A stretch of DNA of 6,065 nucleotides, from NCBI GenBank assembly GCA_964422185.1, contig CAYRAG010000078.1, forward strand, positions 1-6,065, read 5' to 3'. Below the pieces are notes generated by a model. The model searched no databases and was not told where the DNA came from. It saw nothing but the letters and a program-made list of their open reading frames with translations. Shown here one piece after another: positions 1-5,775 of this stretch. Each line of letters starts with the position of its first letter. Positions within the stretch are counted from its first letter, which is position 1. Source of the stretch: CALXCT01 sp964422185 (GTDB taxonomy: Bacteria; Bacillota; Clostridia; Oscillospirales; Oscillospiraceae). The position numbers and the translations under genes were made by a program.

Positions 1-41
1 GGCGGGGGTGAATTTTTGACGATTTCAGAAATTGTAGTACC

Positions 42-54
42 ATCCCCCGGGGAT
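42..54. repeat. 13-bp perfect palindrome in the leader
   Basis: ATCCCC (42-47) and GGGGAT (49-54) are exact reverse complements around a central C at 48. A hairpin with so small a loop would lose its inner pairs, so a protein-binding site is as likely as an RNA structure. It sits just after the better -10 candidate (38-43), in an operator-like position. No T-tract follows, so it is not a convincing intrinsic terminator. The function is unknown. Confidence 0.35.
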
Positions 55-94
55 TTGTGGTAAGATACCGTGTTGGAAATTCTGAACGACGGGA

Positions 95-103
95 AAGGGG
101 TGA
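95..103 (+). promoter_or_regulatory. Ribosome binding site that sets the lipoprotein start
   Basis: AAGGGGTGA at 95-103 resembles the AAGGAGGTGA consensus and ends 7 bases before ATG 111. No comparable site precedes the in-frame GTG at 57. This supports the shorter protein, which begins directly with a lipoprotein signal peptide. Confidence 0.6.
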
Positions 104-110
104 CTCCTCC

Positions 111-1472
111 ATGGCCAGACGCCCTGGCGCTGTACTGGCGGCGCTTGCGCTTGTGTCCGCGCTGCTGCTGTCAGGCTGCTCCATCCGCACGCCGGAGGAG
201 CTGTATACCCTGCCCCAGCCGCCGCCGGATCATGAGCGGCTGCAGGCGGCCATCAACACGGCGCAGCAGGATCTGTCTCTGGAGTATTCCACCTCGGTGG
301 AGTACGCGGCGCCGCTGTCCGGGGAGAATACCCAGACTTTCCAGCTGCTGGATATGGATAACAACGGGACGCAGGAGTCCGCGGCGGCGTTCTTCCGGGT
401 GCCGGGCGCGGAGGATCCCCTGATGATCTACCTCTTCCGGCAGCAGCCGGACGGCACCTACCAGGTACTGGCCGTCATTCAGGGGCCCGGCAGCGCGATT
501 GAGTCCATCTCCTACGAGGATCTGGACGACAAGCCGGGGCCGGAGTTTGTGGTGCTGTGGAGGATGGACAACGACCTGCATCTCATGGGCGTGTATTCCG
601 TGGATCCGGGGGTCGTCCACACCCTGCTCATCAGCAGCTATTCCGACTTCAAGGTCATGGATATGGACAGGGACGGGCAGCGGGAGCTGCTGCTGCTCCA
701 GCTGGATATCCTGTCCGGCGCGGGCACGGTGGATTACTACGATTACAGCACGGAGGCGGAGGCGCTGGTCAACCAGTCCAACGCCTCGCTGTCCAGCAAC
801 ATCGCGTCCGTCTCCCAGCTGGTGGCCAATTATGTGCGGGGCATGGTGCCCGCGCTCTATGTGACCAGCACCCACACGGACGACAGTCTGGTGACGGATA
901 TCCTGGTGCTGGGCGAGGAGGGGCTGAAGAATATCACCCTGGACGAGAGCACCGGCGTGAGCAGCGAGACGCTGCTGCTGCGCGCCGCCTACGGCACGGA
1001 TATCAACCGGGACGCCATCCTGGAGCTGCCCCACCTGACTTTCCTGCCGGAGTACAACGCGCCCGCCAGTCTGAACTACTGGGTGACGACCTGGCGGCAG
1101 TATGACGCGGAGGGGAAAGACTATCCCATCTTCACGACCTATCACAACGAGGCGGGCGGCTGGTACCTGATTCTGCCGGAGCACTGGCTCAATCAGCTGA
1201 CCATCTCCCGGGACGACGCCGTGATTCTGGGACAGCGCTCCGTCACTTTCTCCCGCTGGTCCGGCAGCAATGACATTGCGCCGGAGCCGTTTCTGGCGAT
1301 CTACCGCTTCACCGGAAGCAACCGCAGTCTCCACGCCAGCCAGGGCAGCCGGTTCATCCTGCTGGAGGACAGCAGCACCATCTACGCCGCGGAATTTCTA
1401 GGTACTTGGGACTGCGGCCTGGATGAGGACGAGCTGCTGCGGAACTTCAACCTGATCCGGACGGACTGGTAG
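111..1472 (+). CDS. Putative secreted lipoprotein with FG-GAP/VCBS-like Asp-rich repeats
   Basis: This is a 453-residue protein of no family I can name. ATG 111 is preferred over the in-frame GTG 57 because it has a good ribosome binding site and puts a classic signal peptide at the N-terminus: basic residues 3-4, a hydrophobic stretch at about 7-20, and a lipobox L-S-G-C with the lipidated Cys at 23. It should therefore be anchored to the outer face of the cytoplasmic membrane. Residues 24-60 are a Pro-rich then helical linker. The body has loops of the pattern D-x-[DN]-x-x-x-x-x-E at 81-89, 137-145, 184-192 and 297-305, each followed by a hydrophobic strand. A degenerate copy is at 240-248. 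Such loops are typical of calcium-binding beta-propeller (FG-GAP/VCBS) proteins. The gene ends 34 bases before a response regulator gene, which suggests one operon and perhaps a role in sensing or output. That role is inference; the lipoprotein call is firm. Confidence 0.85.
   Translation: MARRPGAVLAALALVSALLLSGCSIRTPEELYTLPQPPPDHERLQAAINTAQQDLSLEYSTSVEYAAPLSGENTQTFQLLDMDNNGTQESAAAFFRVPGAEDPLMIYLFRQQPDGTYQVLAVIQGPGSAIESISYEDLDDKPGPEFVVLWRMDNDLHLMGVYSVDPGVVHTLLISSYSDFKVMDMDRDGQRELLLLQLDILSGAGTVDYYDYSTEAEALVNQSNASLSSNIASVSQLVANYVRGMVPALYVTSTHTDDSLVTDILVLGEEGLKNITLDESTGVSSETLLLRAAYGTDINRDAILELPHLTFLPEYNAPASLNYWVTTWRQYDAEGKDYPIFTTYHNEAGGWYLILPEHWLNQLTISRDDAVILGQRSVTFSRWSGSNDIAPEPFLAIYRFTGSNRSLHASQGSRFILLEDSSTIYAAEFLGTWDCGLDEDELLRNFNLIRTDW
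351..1025 (+). repeat. Five propeller-like repeat units within the lipoprotein
   Basis: The Asp-rich loops begin at residues 81, 137, 184, 240 and 297, giving steps of 56, 47, 56 and 57 residues. In copies 1, 2, 3 and 5 the first, third and ninth positions are acidic or Asn/Asp: D81-D83-E89, D137-D139-E145, D184-D186-E192 and D297-N299-E305. Copy 4 (N240 to A248) keeps the spacing and the following hydrophobic strand but has lost the acidic ligands. The DNA copies are divergent, so this is an old protein repeat and not a recent duplication. Metal binding is inferred from the resemblance to FG-GAP/EF-hand-like loops. Confidence 0.5.
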
Positions 1473-1506
1473 CGTCTGTCTGAGACACGATAAGGAGTAC
1501 ACGGCC

Positions 1507-2193
1507 ATGAAAAAGGTTCTGGTTCTCGAGGATGAGGAGAATATCCGCAGCTTTGTGGTGATCAACCTCAAGCGGGCGGGCTATGAGGCGATCGAGGCGT
1601 CTACCGGCGAGGAGGCGCTGGCGCAGCTGAAGCAGAACTCGGACATCGGGGTGGCGCTGCTGGATATCATGCTGCCGGATATCGACGGCTTTGAGGTCTG
1701 CCGCCGCATCCGCGCCTCCAACAGCAAGATCGGCATTATCATGCTCACGGCCCGGACGCAGGAGATGGATAAGGTCACCGGCCTGATGACCGGCGCGGAC
1801 GACTATATGACCAAGCCTTTCTCCCCCGCCGAGCTCACGGCCCGGATTGACGCGCTGTTCCGGCGCATTGGGAACGACACCCCGGAGGACACCGGGGAGA
1901 TCCGCCAGGATCCGTTCCTGCTCAACACCCGGAACCGGACTTTCGAGAAGAACGGGCAGCGGGTGAAGCTGACGCAGGTGGAGTACTCCATTATGAAACT
2001 GTTTATGGAGAACCCCGGCAAGGCGCTGTCCCGGGAGGAGATCCTGGATACCGTGTGGGGCAAGGAGTACTTCGGGGAGCTGAAGATTGTGGATGTGAAC
2101 ATCCGTCGGCTGCGCCTGAAGATTGAGGATGACGCCACGAATCCCACCTATATCACCACGGTGTGGGGCTACGGGTACAAGTGGGGGTTCTAA
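1507..2193 (+). CDS. OmpR/PhoB-family response regulator
   Basis: This is a cytoplasmic two-component transcription factor of 228 residues, the normal length for the family. The receiver domain (about 3-120) has the acidic pair E8-D9, the phosphoacceptor D53 in LLDIMLPD, the switch threonine T81 and the conserved lysine K103 followed by Pro. A short linker (about 121-133) leads to a winged-helix DNA-binding domain (about 134-228). That domain has a recognition helix near 193-207 (KIVDVNIRRLRLKIE) and the wing motif T-V-W-G-Y-G-Y-K-W close to the end. ATG 1507 is preceded by AAGGAG at 1492-1497 with 9-base spacing. The kinase gene 40 bases downstream is its likely partner. Its target genes are not visible; the upstream lipoprotein gene and the operon itself are candidates. 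The family is certain, but assignment to a named regulator such as PhoP or WalR is not justified from sequence alone. Confidence 0.96.
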   Translation: MKKVLVLEDEENIRSFVVINLKRAGYEAIEASTGEEALAQLKQNSDIGVALLDIMLPDIDGFEVCRRIRASNSKIGIIMLTARTQEMDKVTGLMTGADDYMTKPFSPAELTARIDALFRRIGNDTPEDTGEIRQDPFLLNTRNRTFEKNGQRVKLTQVEYSIMKLFMENPGKALSREEILDTVWGKEYFGELKIVDVNIRRLRLKIEDDATNPTYITTVWGYGYKWGF

Positions 2194-2202
2194 TCCACCC
2201 CC
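2183..2202 (+). other. Hairpin across the response regulator stop codon
   Basis: GGGGGT (2183-2188) can pair with ACCCCC (2197-2202) around an 8-base loop that contains the TAA stop (2191-2193). No T-run follows, so it is a poor terminator. It lies just upstream of the kinase ribosome binding site and could affect kinase expression relative to the regulator or protect the transcript. A chance structure in GC-rich DNA is also possible. Confidence 0.3.
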
Positions 2203-2214
2203 GTAAAATAGTCA

Positions 2215-2222
2215 GAAAGGAG
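2215..2222 (+). promoter_or_regulatory. Ribosome binding site for the TTG start of the kinase
   Basis: GAAAGGAG at 2215-2222 lies 11 bases before TTG 2234. There is no in-frame ATG or GTG closer to it, and the next ATG (2288) would remove the basic segment before the first membrane helix. The site therefore supports a TTG start, with slightly long spacing. Confidence 0.6.
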
Positions 2223-2233
2223 CGCGGATCGGC

Positions 2234-3643
2234 TTGCGTATCTTCTCGCGTCCCAAGAGCCTGCGGCAGCGGTGGATCTTCAGCAATATGACCGCGCTGA
2301 TTCTGATTGTCGTGCTGGCGGTCACCGCGTTCTCCATCGCCATCGGGAACTACTACTACTCCTCGATGCGCAGCGGCCTGGATACCCGGGCGAATCAGGC
2401 CGCCTCCATGTTCCGGAGCTTTACCAGCGCCCAGTATTCGTCCCAGGCGCAGGCCTATGTCAACTCGTTCAGTGAGCAGAACAGCCTGGAACTGCAGTTT
2501 CTCACGCCCACCGGGCGCGTGCAGCAGTCCTCCTACGGGCTGACCGCCGGCTCCGTGCCGGGCACCCCGGATATCGCCCAGGCGGTGGAGACCATGGCTT
2601 CCACGCCCTGGTCGGGCCGGGATCCCCAGACGAACGAGCACATCATGTGCGTCTCCGCCCCGGTGCTGTACAACGGCTCCGTGGTGGGGGTGGTCCGCTT
2701 TGTCACCTCCCTGACCGCCGCGGATCGTCAGATCACCTTCTTCATCCTGCTGGCCATGCTGGTGGGTCTGATCATTCTCGTGTTATGCTATCTCTCCAAC
2801 CAGCTGTTCCTGCGCTCCATCGTGGATCCGGTGGCCAGCGTGACGGAGGCGGCCAAGCGCATCGCGGAGGGCAGCTACGGCGTGCAGATCCCCAAGCAGC
2901 ACGACGACGAGATCGGCGAGTTGACGGACTCCATCAACTACATGTCCCTGAAGCTGCGGCAGTCGGAGAAAGTGCAGTCGGAGTTCATCTCCTCCGTCTC
3001 CCACGAGCTGCGCACGCCGCTCACCGCCATCAACGGCTGGGCGGAGACCATCATGAACGGGGAGCTCACCGACCCGGACGAGGTGAAAAAGGGCATGGGC
3101 ATCATCGTGTCCGAGGCCCGGAGACTGTCGAACATGGTGGAGGAGCTTCTGGAGTTCTCCCGCATTGAGGACGGCCGCTTCACCCTGTCGGTGGAGCCGC
3201 TGGACATCAAGGCGGAGCTGGAGGACGCCGTCTATACCTATAAGGAATTCTTCCGCAAGGAGGGCATCGTGCTCAACCACACGGACTGCCCGGAGGAGTT
3301 CCCTCCCATCTCCGGGGACCCCCAGCGGCTGCGGCAGGTGTTCTGCAACCTGCTGGACAACGCCGCCAAGCACGGGGGCTCCGGCAAGCGCATTGACACC
3401 TCCATCGAGCGCCAGGGGAACTACGCGGTGATCCGCATCCGGGACTACGGCCCCGGCGCACCGGAGGAGGAGCTTCCCTTCCTGAAGAACAAGTTCTACA
3501 AGGGCAGTTCCAAGACCCGCGGCTCCGGCATTGGGCTGGCGGTCTGCGATGAGATCATCTCCCGGCACAACGGCACCATGACCCTGGCCAACGCGGAGGG
3601 CGGCGGCTTTGAGGTGACCATCTCGCTGCCGGTGGAGCCGTGA
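2234..3643 (+). CDS. Membrane sensor histidine kinase (HAMP, HisKA, HATPase_c)
   Basis: This is a 469-residue class I sensor kinase, the probable partner of the response regulator just upstream. A short basic N-terminus precedes membrane helix 1 (about 20-38). An extracytoplasmic domain (about 41-165) is followed by helix 2 (about 167-189), a HAMP linker (about 190-243), the HisKA dimerisation domain (about 247-312) and an ATPase domain (about 360-468). The phosphorylated histidine is H257 in SHELRTP. The following E258-x-x-T261 fits the phosphatase motif of HisKA proteins. The ATPase N box includes N372 and N376, the G1 box is D404-x-G-x-G, the F box is around 416-423, and the G2 box is G430-S-G-I-G434. 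The ATP lid between F and G2 is short. The extracytoplasmic part is the size of a single Cache/PAS-like sensor, but I cannot see a ligand signature. Translation starts at TTG. The GTG codon overlapping its stop (3640) is in frame with the next gene, but that gene probably starts later. Confidence 0.95.
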   Translation: MRIFSRPKSLRQRWIFSNMTALILIVVLAVTAFSIAIGNYYYSSMRSGLDTRANQAASMFRSFTSAQYSSQAQAYVNSFSEQNSLELQFLTPTGRVQQSSYGLTAGSVPGTPDIAQAVETMASTPWSGRDPQTNEHIMCVSAPVLYNGSVVGVVRFVTSLTAADRQITFFILLAMLVGLIILVLCYLSNQLFLRSIVDPVASVTEAAKRIAEGSYGVQIPKQHDDEIGELTDSINYMSLKLRQSEKVQSEFISSVSHELRTPLTAINGWAETIMNGELTDPDEVKKGMGIIVSEARRLSNMVEELLEFSRIEDGRFTLSVEPLDIKAELEDAVYTYKEFFRKEGIVLNHTDCPEEFPPISGDPQRLRQVFCNLLDNAAKHGGSGKRIDTSIERQGNYAVIRIRDYGPGAPEEELPFLKNKFYKGSSKTRGSGIGLAVCDEIISRHNGTMTLANAEGGGFEVTISLPVEP

Positions 3644-3693
3644 GGAACCGGCCGTTCCCGCCGGCGGTGCCGGAAGAGATTCCAATCGAGTTT

Positions 3694-3699
3694 AAGGAG
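3694..3699 (+). promoter_or_regulatory. Ribosome binding site that sets the DUF1385 start
   Basis: A perfect AAGGAG at 3694-3699 is 6 bases before ATG 3706. The upstream in-frame GTG 3640 overlaps the kinase stop codon. Its only purine-rich neighbour (GGTGGAG at 3631-3637) is just 2 bases away and inside the kinase gene. ATG 3706 is therefore the better start. Confidence 0.75.
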
Positions 3700-3705
3700 T
3701 TATCC

Positions 3706-4770
3706 ATGGAAGAGAAACAGCAAATACCCGATCCCGCCGTCAGCCAGTCTCCCTGCGGGGAATCCCCCGCGCCGGAGCCGGCGCACAGTGCGGCCGACGG
3801 GGGCGCGAAGCGCCGCGGCGGATTTAAGACCATGTGCGGCGGCCAGGCGCTCATTGAGGGCATCATGATGCGCGGTCCGAAGAAGCAGGCGATCGTCGTG
3901 CGCCGCCAGGACGGCGGACTGGAGATCAAGGTGGACGATCTGAAGTTCATCAAAGACCGCTATCCCGTCCTGGGTCTGCCGATCATCCGCGGCGTGGTGA
4001 ATTTCGTGGCCTCCATGGTCAACGGGGTGCGGGCCCTGCTCTACTCCGCGGATTTCTATCCGGACGAGGAGGAGGGCACGGAGACGGAGGAGCCCTCAAA
4101 GTTTGAAAAGTGGCTGGATGAGAAGCTGGGCAACGAGAAGCTGATGAAAGTCATCGTGGCCATCGCCGCCGTGGTGGGCATCGCGTTCTCCATCGGACTG
4201 TTCTTCCTGCTGCCCACGCTGCTGGGCACGGCCGTCACGCTGGTGACGGACTCCATGCTGGTGCGCAACCTGGCGGAGAATCTTCTGCGCATCGCCATCC
4301 TCATCGCCTATCTGGCCATCGTGTCCCGGATGAAGGACATGCGCCGGGTGTTCTCGTACCACGGCGCGGAGCACAAGACGATCTTCTGCTATGAGGCGGG
4401 CCTGCCTCTCACGGTGGAGAATGTCCGCATTCAGCCGCGGCATCACCCCCGGTGCGGCACCAGCTTTCTGTTCATGGTCGTGTTCATCTCCATCATCGTC
4501 TCCACCATCGTGTTCTCCATCTGGCCCATCTCCCACCCGCTGCTGCGCTTCCTGGCGCATCTGGTGATGCTGCCCCTTATTGTGGGCATCAGCTACGAGT
4601 TCAACCGCTGGGCCGGACGGCATGACGGGATCCTCACCCGCATTCTCACCGCCCCGGGCCTCTGGCTGCAGAACTTTACCACTTTCGAGCCGGACGACTC
4701 CATGATCGAGGTGGGCATTGAGGCGCTCAAACTGGTTCTCCCGGAGGTGGAGGGCGAGGATCGCTGGTAG
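3706..4770 (+). CDS. DUF1385 family multi-pass membrane protein (YqhQ-like)
   Basis: This 354-residue protein belongs to the DUF1385 family, which includes Bacillus subtilis YqhQ and has no settled biochemical function. Residues 1-40 are a variable, Pro/Ala-rich, hydrophilic tail. The family core begins with C-G-G-Q-A-L-I-E-G-I-M-M-R-G (44-57). An acidic stretch lies at 115-130. Hydrophobic membrane segments lie at about 147-180 (probably one or two helices), 191-207, 253-273 and 279-298. Between them are two strongly conserved-looking polar motifs: F-S-Y-H-G-A-E-H-K (216-224) and H-H-P-R-C-G-T-S-F (246-254). The C-terminal signature is P-G-L-W-L-Q (317-322) followed by T-T-x-E-P-D-D (325-331). 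The gene lies 30 bases upstream of prmC, a common Firmicute arrangement. The His, Glu and Cys residues could form a metal or catalytic site at the membrane face, which is inference. Family membership is firm, function unknown. Confidence 0.93.
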   Translation: MEEKQQIPDPAVSQSPCGESPAPEPAHSAADGGAKRRGGFKTMCGGQALIEGIMMRGPKKQAIVVRRQDGGLEIKVDDLKFIKDRYPVLGLPIIRGVVNFVASMVNGVRALLYSADFYPDEEEGTETEEPSKFEKWLDEKLGNEKLMKVIVAIAAVVGIAFSIGLFFLLPTLLGTAVTLVTDSMLVRNLAENLLRIAILIAYLAIVSRMKDMRRVFSYHGAEHKTIFCYEAGLPLTVENVRIQPRHHPRCGTSFLFMVVFISIIVSTIVFSIWPISHPLLRFLAHLVMLPLIVGISYEFNRWAGRHDGILTRILTAPGLWLQNFTTFEPDDSMIEVGIEALKLVLPEVEGEDRW

Positions 4771-4800
4771 CGGAAACATACAGCGAAAGGGGGCGGCGCC

Positions 4801-5664
4801 ATGGCGGTCACCTATAACAATCTGTATCTCCGCACCCGGAACCGGCTACGCGCCGCCGGAGTGGAGGCCGCGCAGCTGGAGGCCAGGGAACTGGTCTGCT
4901 TCGCGGTGGGCAAGACAAAGGAGCAGTTCTACCGGGATATCAGCCTGTACGCCAGCGCACAGCAGGAGGCGCTGGCGGCGGATCTGCTGCAGCGGCGCCT
5001 GGCCGGCGAGCCGGTGGCGTATCTCATCGGGGAGTGGGAGTTCTACGGGCTGCCGCTGGACATCTCCCGGGATGTGCTCATCCCCCGTGCGGACACGGAG
5101 GTGCTGGCGCAGCGCGCCATCGAGCTGGCCGCGGCCGCCGGGGACGGCGCACGGGTGCTGGATCTGTGCGCGGGCACTGGCTGTATCGGCCTGGCGGTGG
5201 CGGCCAATGCGCCGCTGTGCCGGGTCACGCTGGCGGACTGGTCTGAGCCGGCGCTGCATGTGTGCCGGCAGAATATCCGCCGCAACGGCCTCAACGCCCG
5301 GGTCACCTGCGTCCGGGCGGACGCCCGGGACAACGCCCCGGCCGCGTTATGGGACTTTGATGTGATCGCCTGCAATCCCCCGTACATTCCCACCGGGGAT
5401 CTGGAGACGCTGGATCCCTCCGTCCGGGACTATGAGCCCCGGATGGCGCTGGACGGCGGCCCGGACGGTCTGGACTTCTTCCGGGCGGTGGCCGCGAAGT
5501 GGAAAAGCGCCCTGCGTCTGGACGGCACGCTTCTCTTTGAGGTGGGCGCCGGCCAGGCGAAAGAGGTGGCGCAGATTCTGGTTCAGAACTCGTTTGAATC
5601 TGTCCGCACTATCCCGGATACCAGGGGTATCCCCCGGGTGGTGGAGGGTACCGCCGGGAACTGA
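4801..5664 (+). CDS. prmC: Peptide chain release factor N5-glutamine methyltransferase PrmC
   Basis: PrmC is a cytoplasmic enzyme that uses S-adenosylmethionine to methylate the glutamine of the GGQ motif of release factors RF1 and RF2, which improves translation termination. The 287-residue length is normal. The helical N-terminal release-factor-binding domain (about 1-75) leads into the conserved hinge G-E-P-V-A-Y-L-I-G (69-77) and the L-I-P-R-A-D-T-E motif (93-100). The Rossmann methyltransferase domain has SAM motif I, D-L-C-A-G-T-G-C-I-G (121-130), an acidic residue D146 after strand 2, and the substrate-glutamine-binding N-P-P-Y (192-195). E-P-R-x-A-L-D-G-G-x-D-G-L (212-224) is also typical. 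ATG 4801 follows GAAAGGGGG at 4785-4793 with 7-base spacing. It is probably cotranscribed with the DUF1385 gene. The release factor gene prfA, often next to prmC, is not adjacent here; recA follows instead. Confidence 0.97.
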   Translation: MAVTYNNLYLRTRNRLRAAGVEAAQLEARELVCFAVGKTKEQFYRDISLYASAQQEALAADLLQRRLAGEPVAYLIGEWEFYGLPLDISRDVLIPRADTEVLAQRAIELAAAAGDGARVLDLCAGTGCIGLAVAANAPLCRVTLADWSEPALHVCRQNIRRNGLNARVTCVRADARDNAPAALWDFDVIACNPPYIPTGDLETLDPSVRDYEPRMALDGGPDGLDFFRAVAAKWKSALRLDGTLLFEVGAGQAKEVAQILVQNSFESVRTIPDTRGIPRVVEGTAGN

Positions 5665-5679
5665 AAAAAAGATCGCCCC

Positions 5680-5708
5680 GGGACAGAAAAGTCCTGTTTA
5701 TGGGACTT
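5680..5708 (+). other. Two mutually exclusive hairpins after prmC
   Basis: GGAC (5681-5684) can pair with GTCC (5691-5694) around a 6-base loop. The same GTCC, extended to AAGTCC (5689-5694), can instead pair with GGACTT (5703-5708) around an 8-base loop. The shared segment makes the two structures alternatives, as in attenuators. The stems are short and neither is followed by a T-run, so a regulatory role is only a possibility. Confidence 0.3.
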
Positions 5709-5737
5709 CTCATGTGGCAGAATCAGGGCATAAGAAT

Positions 5738-5762
5738 CGCCCGGCACTCTTTTGGCCGGGCG
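5738..5762 (+). promoter_or_regulatory. Strong GC hairpin abutting the recA ribosome binding site
   Basis: CGCCCGGC (5738-5745) and GCCGGGCG (5755-5762) form a perfect 8-bp stem around a 9-base loop (ACTCTTTTG). The right arm ends inside the start of the recA Shine-Dalgarno region (GGAAAGGA, 5762-5769). The bases after it are purine-rich, and no T-run lies next to it on either strand, so it is not a standard terminator. It could stabilise the 5' end of recA mRNA, modulate ribosome access, or be a degraded terminator of the upstream operon. The structure is certain, its role is not. Confidence 0.55.
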
Positions 5763-5775
5763 GAAAGGATGTGGC

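Larger units (their letters stand above)
1..110 (+). promoter_or_regulatory. Leader region upstream of the lipoprotein gene, possible promoter
   Basis: This stretch lies before the first gene and is more AT-rich than the coding DNA around it. TTGACG at 16-21 resembles a -35 box. TACCAT at 38-43 lies 16 bases downstream and matches four of six -10 positions. A second -10 candidate is TAAGAT at 61-66 preceded by TG at 58-59 (extended -10 form), but it has no well-spaced -35. G-rich bases 1-9 followed by AATTTTT at 11-17 could instead be the 3' arm and T-tract of a terminator whose left arm is outside the window. Frame 1 is open from base 1 to a TAA at 61-63, so the tail of an upstream gene cannot be excluded, although the roughly 20 residues show nothing recognisable. 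The promoter call is weak. Confidence 0.3.
5665..5775 (+). promoter_or_regulatory. Intergenic leader between prmC and recA
   Basis: These 111 bases are AT-richer than the flanking genes and hold the likely recA control region. I see no GAAC-N4-GTTC-like LexA (DinR) box of the usual Firmicute type anywhere in it. A weak promoter candidate is TTCTCA (5707-5712), 16 bases, then CATAAG (5729-5734), each matching four of six consensus positions. The recA ribosome binding site is GGAAAGGA at 5762-5769. There is no hairpin followed by a T-run, so I see no clear intrinsic terminator for the prmC transcript, and read-through into recA is possible. Confidence 0.4.

Noticed and set aside
57..110. GTG 57 as the start of the lipoprotein
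   Set aside because: It would add 18 charged residues before the signal peptide and has no good ribosome binding site, while ATG 111 has one.
557..1105. Plus-strand open frame within the lipoprotein gene in another frame
   Set aside because: Gly/Ala/His/Arg-rich shadow with no start signal and full overlap with the supported gene.
171..1334. Long open frame on the minus strand (387 codons) antisense to the lipoprotein gene
   Set aside because: It mirrors the G/C-rich codon pattern of the real gene, has low-complexity Arg/Gln/His/Val composition, no ribosome binding site that stands out and no recognisable motif. The + strand frame has a signal peptide and lipobox.
1474..1486. Small inverted repeat GTCT/AGAC between the lipoprotein and regulator genes
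   Set aside because: Only 4 bp per arm, expected by chance, with no supporting context.
2783..3685. Minus-strand open frame of 300 codons opposite the kinase
   Set aside because: The + strand encodes a complete kinase with all catalytic boxes. The antisense product is Val/Leu/Gly/His-rich and has no domain signature.
3640..3705. GTG 3640, overlapping the kinase stop, as the start of the DUF1385 protein with translational coupling
   Set aside because: ATG 3706 has a perfect AAGGAG at ideal spacing, and the 22 added residues are not part of the family core. Coupling from 3640 remains possible but is less likely.
4096..4779. Minus-strand open frame of 227 codons opposite the DUF1385 gene
   Set aside because: His/Asp/Gly-rich composition typical of antisense translation of GC-rich membrane protein genes; the sense frame is a clear family member.
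4718..5365. Plus-strand open frame of 215 codons overlapping the end of the DUF1385 gene and most of prmC
   Set aside because: It is Arg/Trp/Ser-rich and out of frame with PrmC, whose motifs are all intact.
5738..5770. Intrinsic terminator of prmC
   Set aside because: The stem is strong, but the bases after it are purine-rich with no T-run, and it merges into the recA ribosome binding site.
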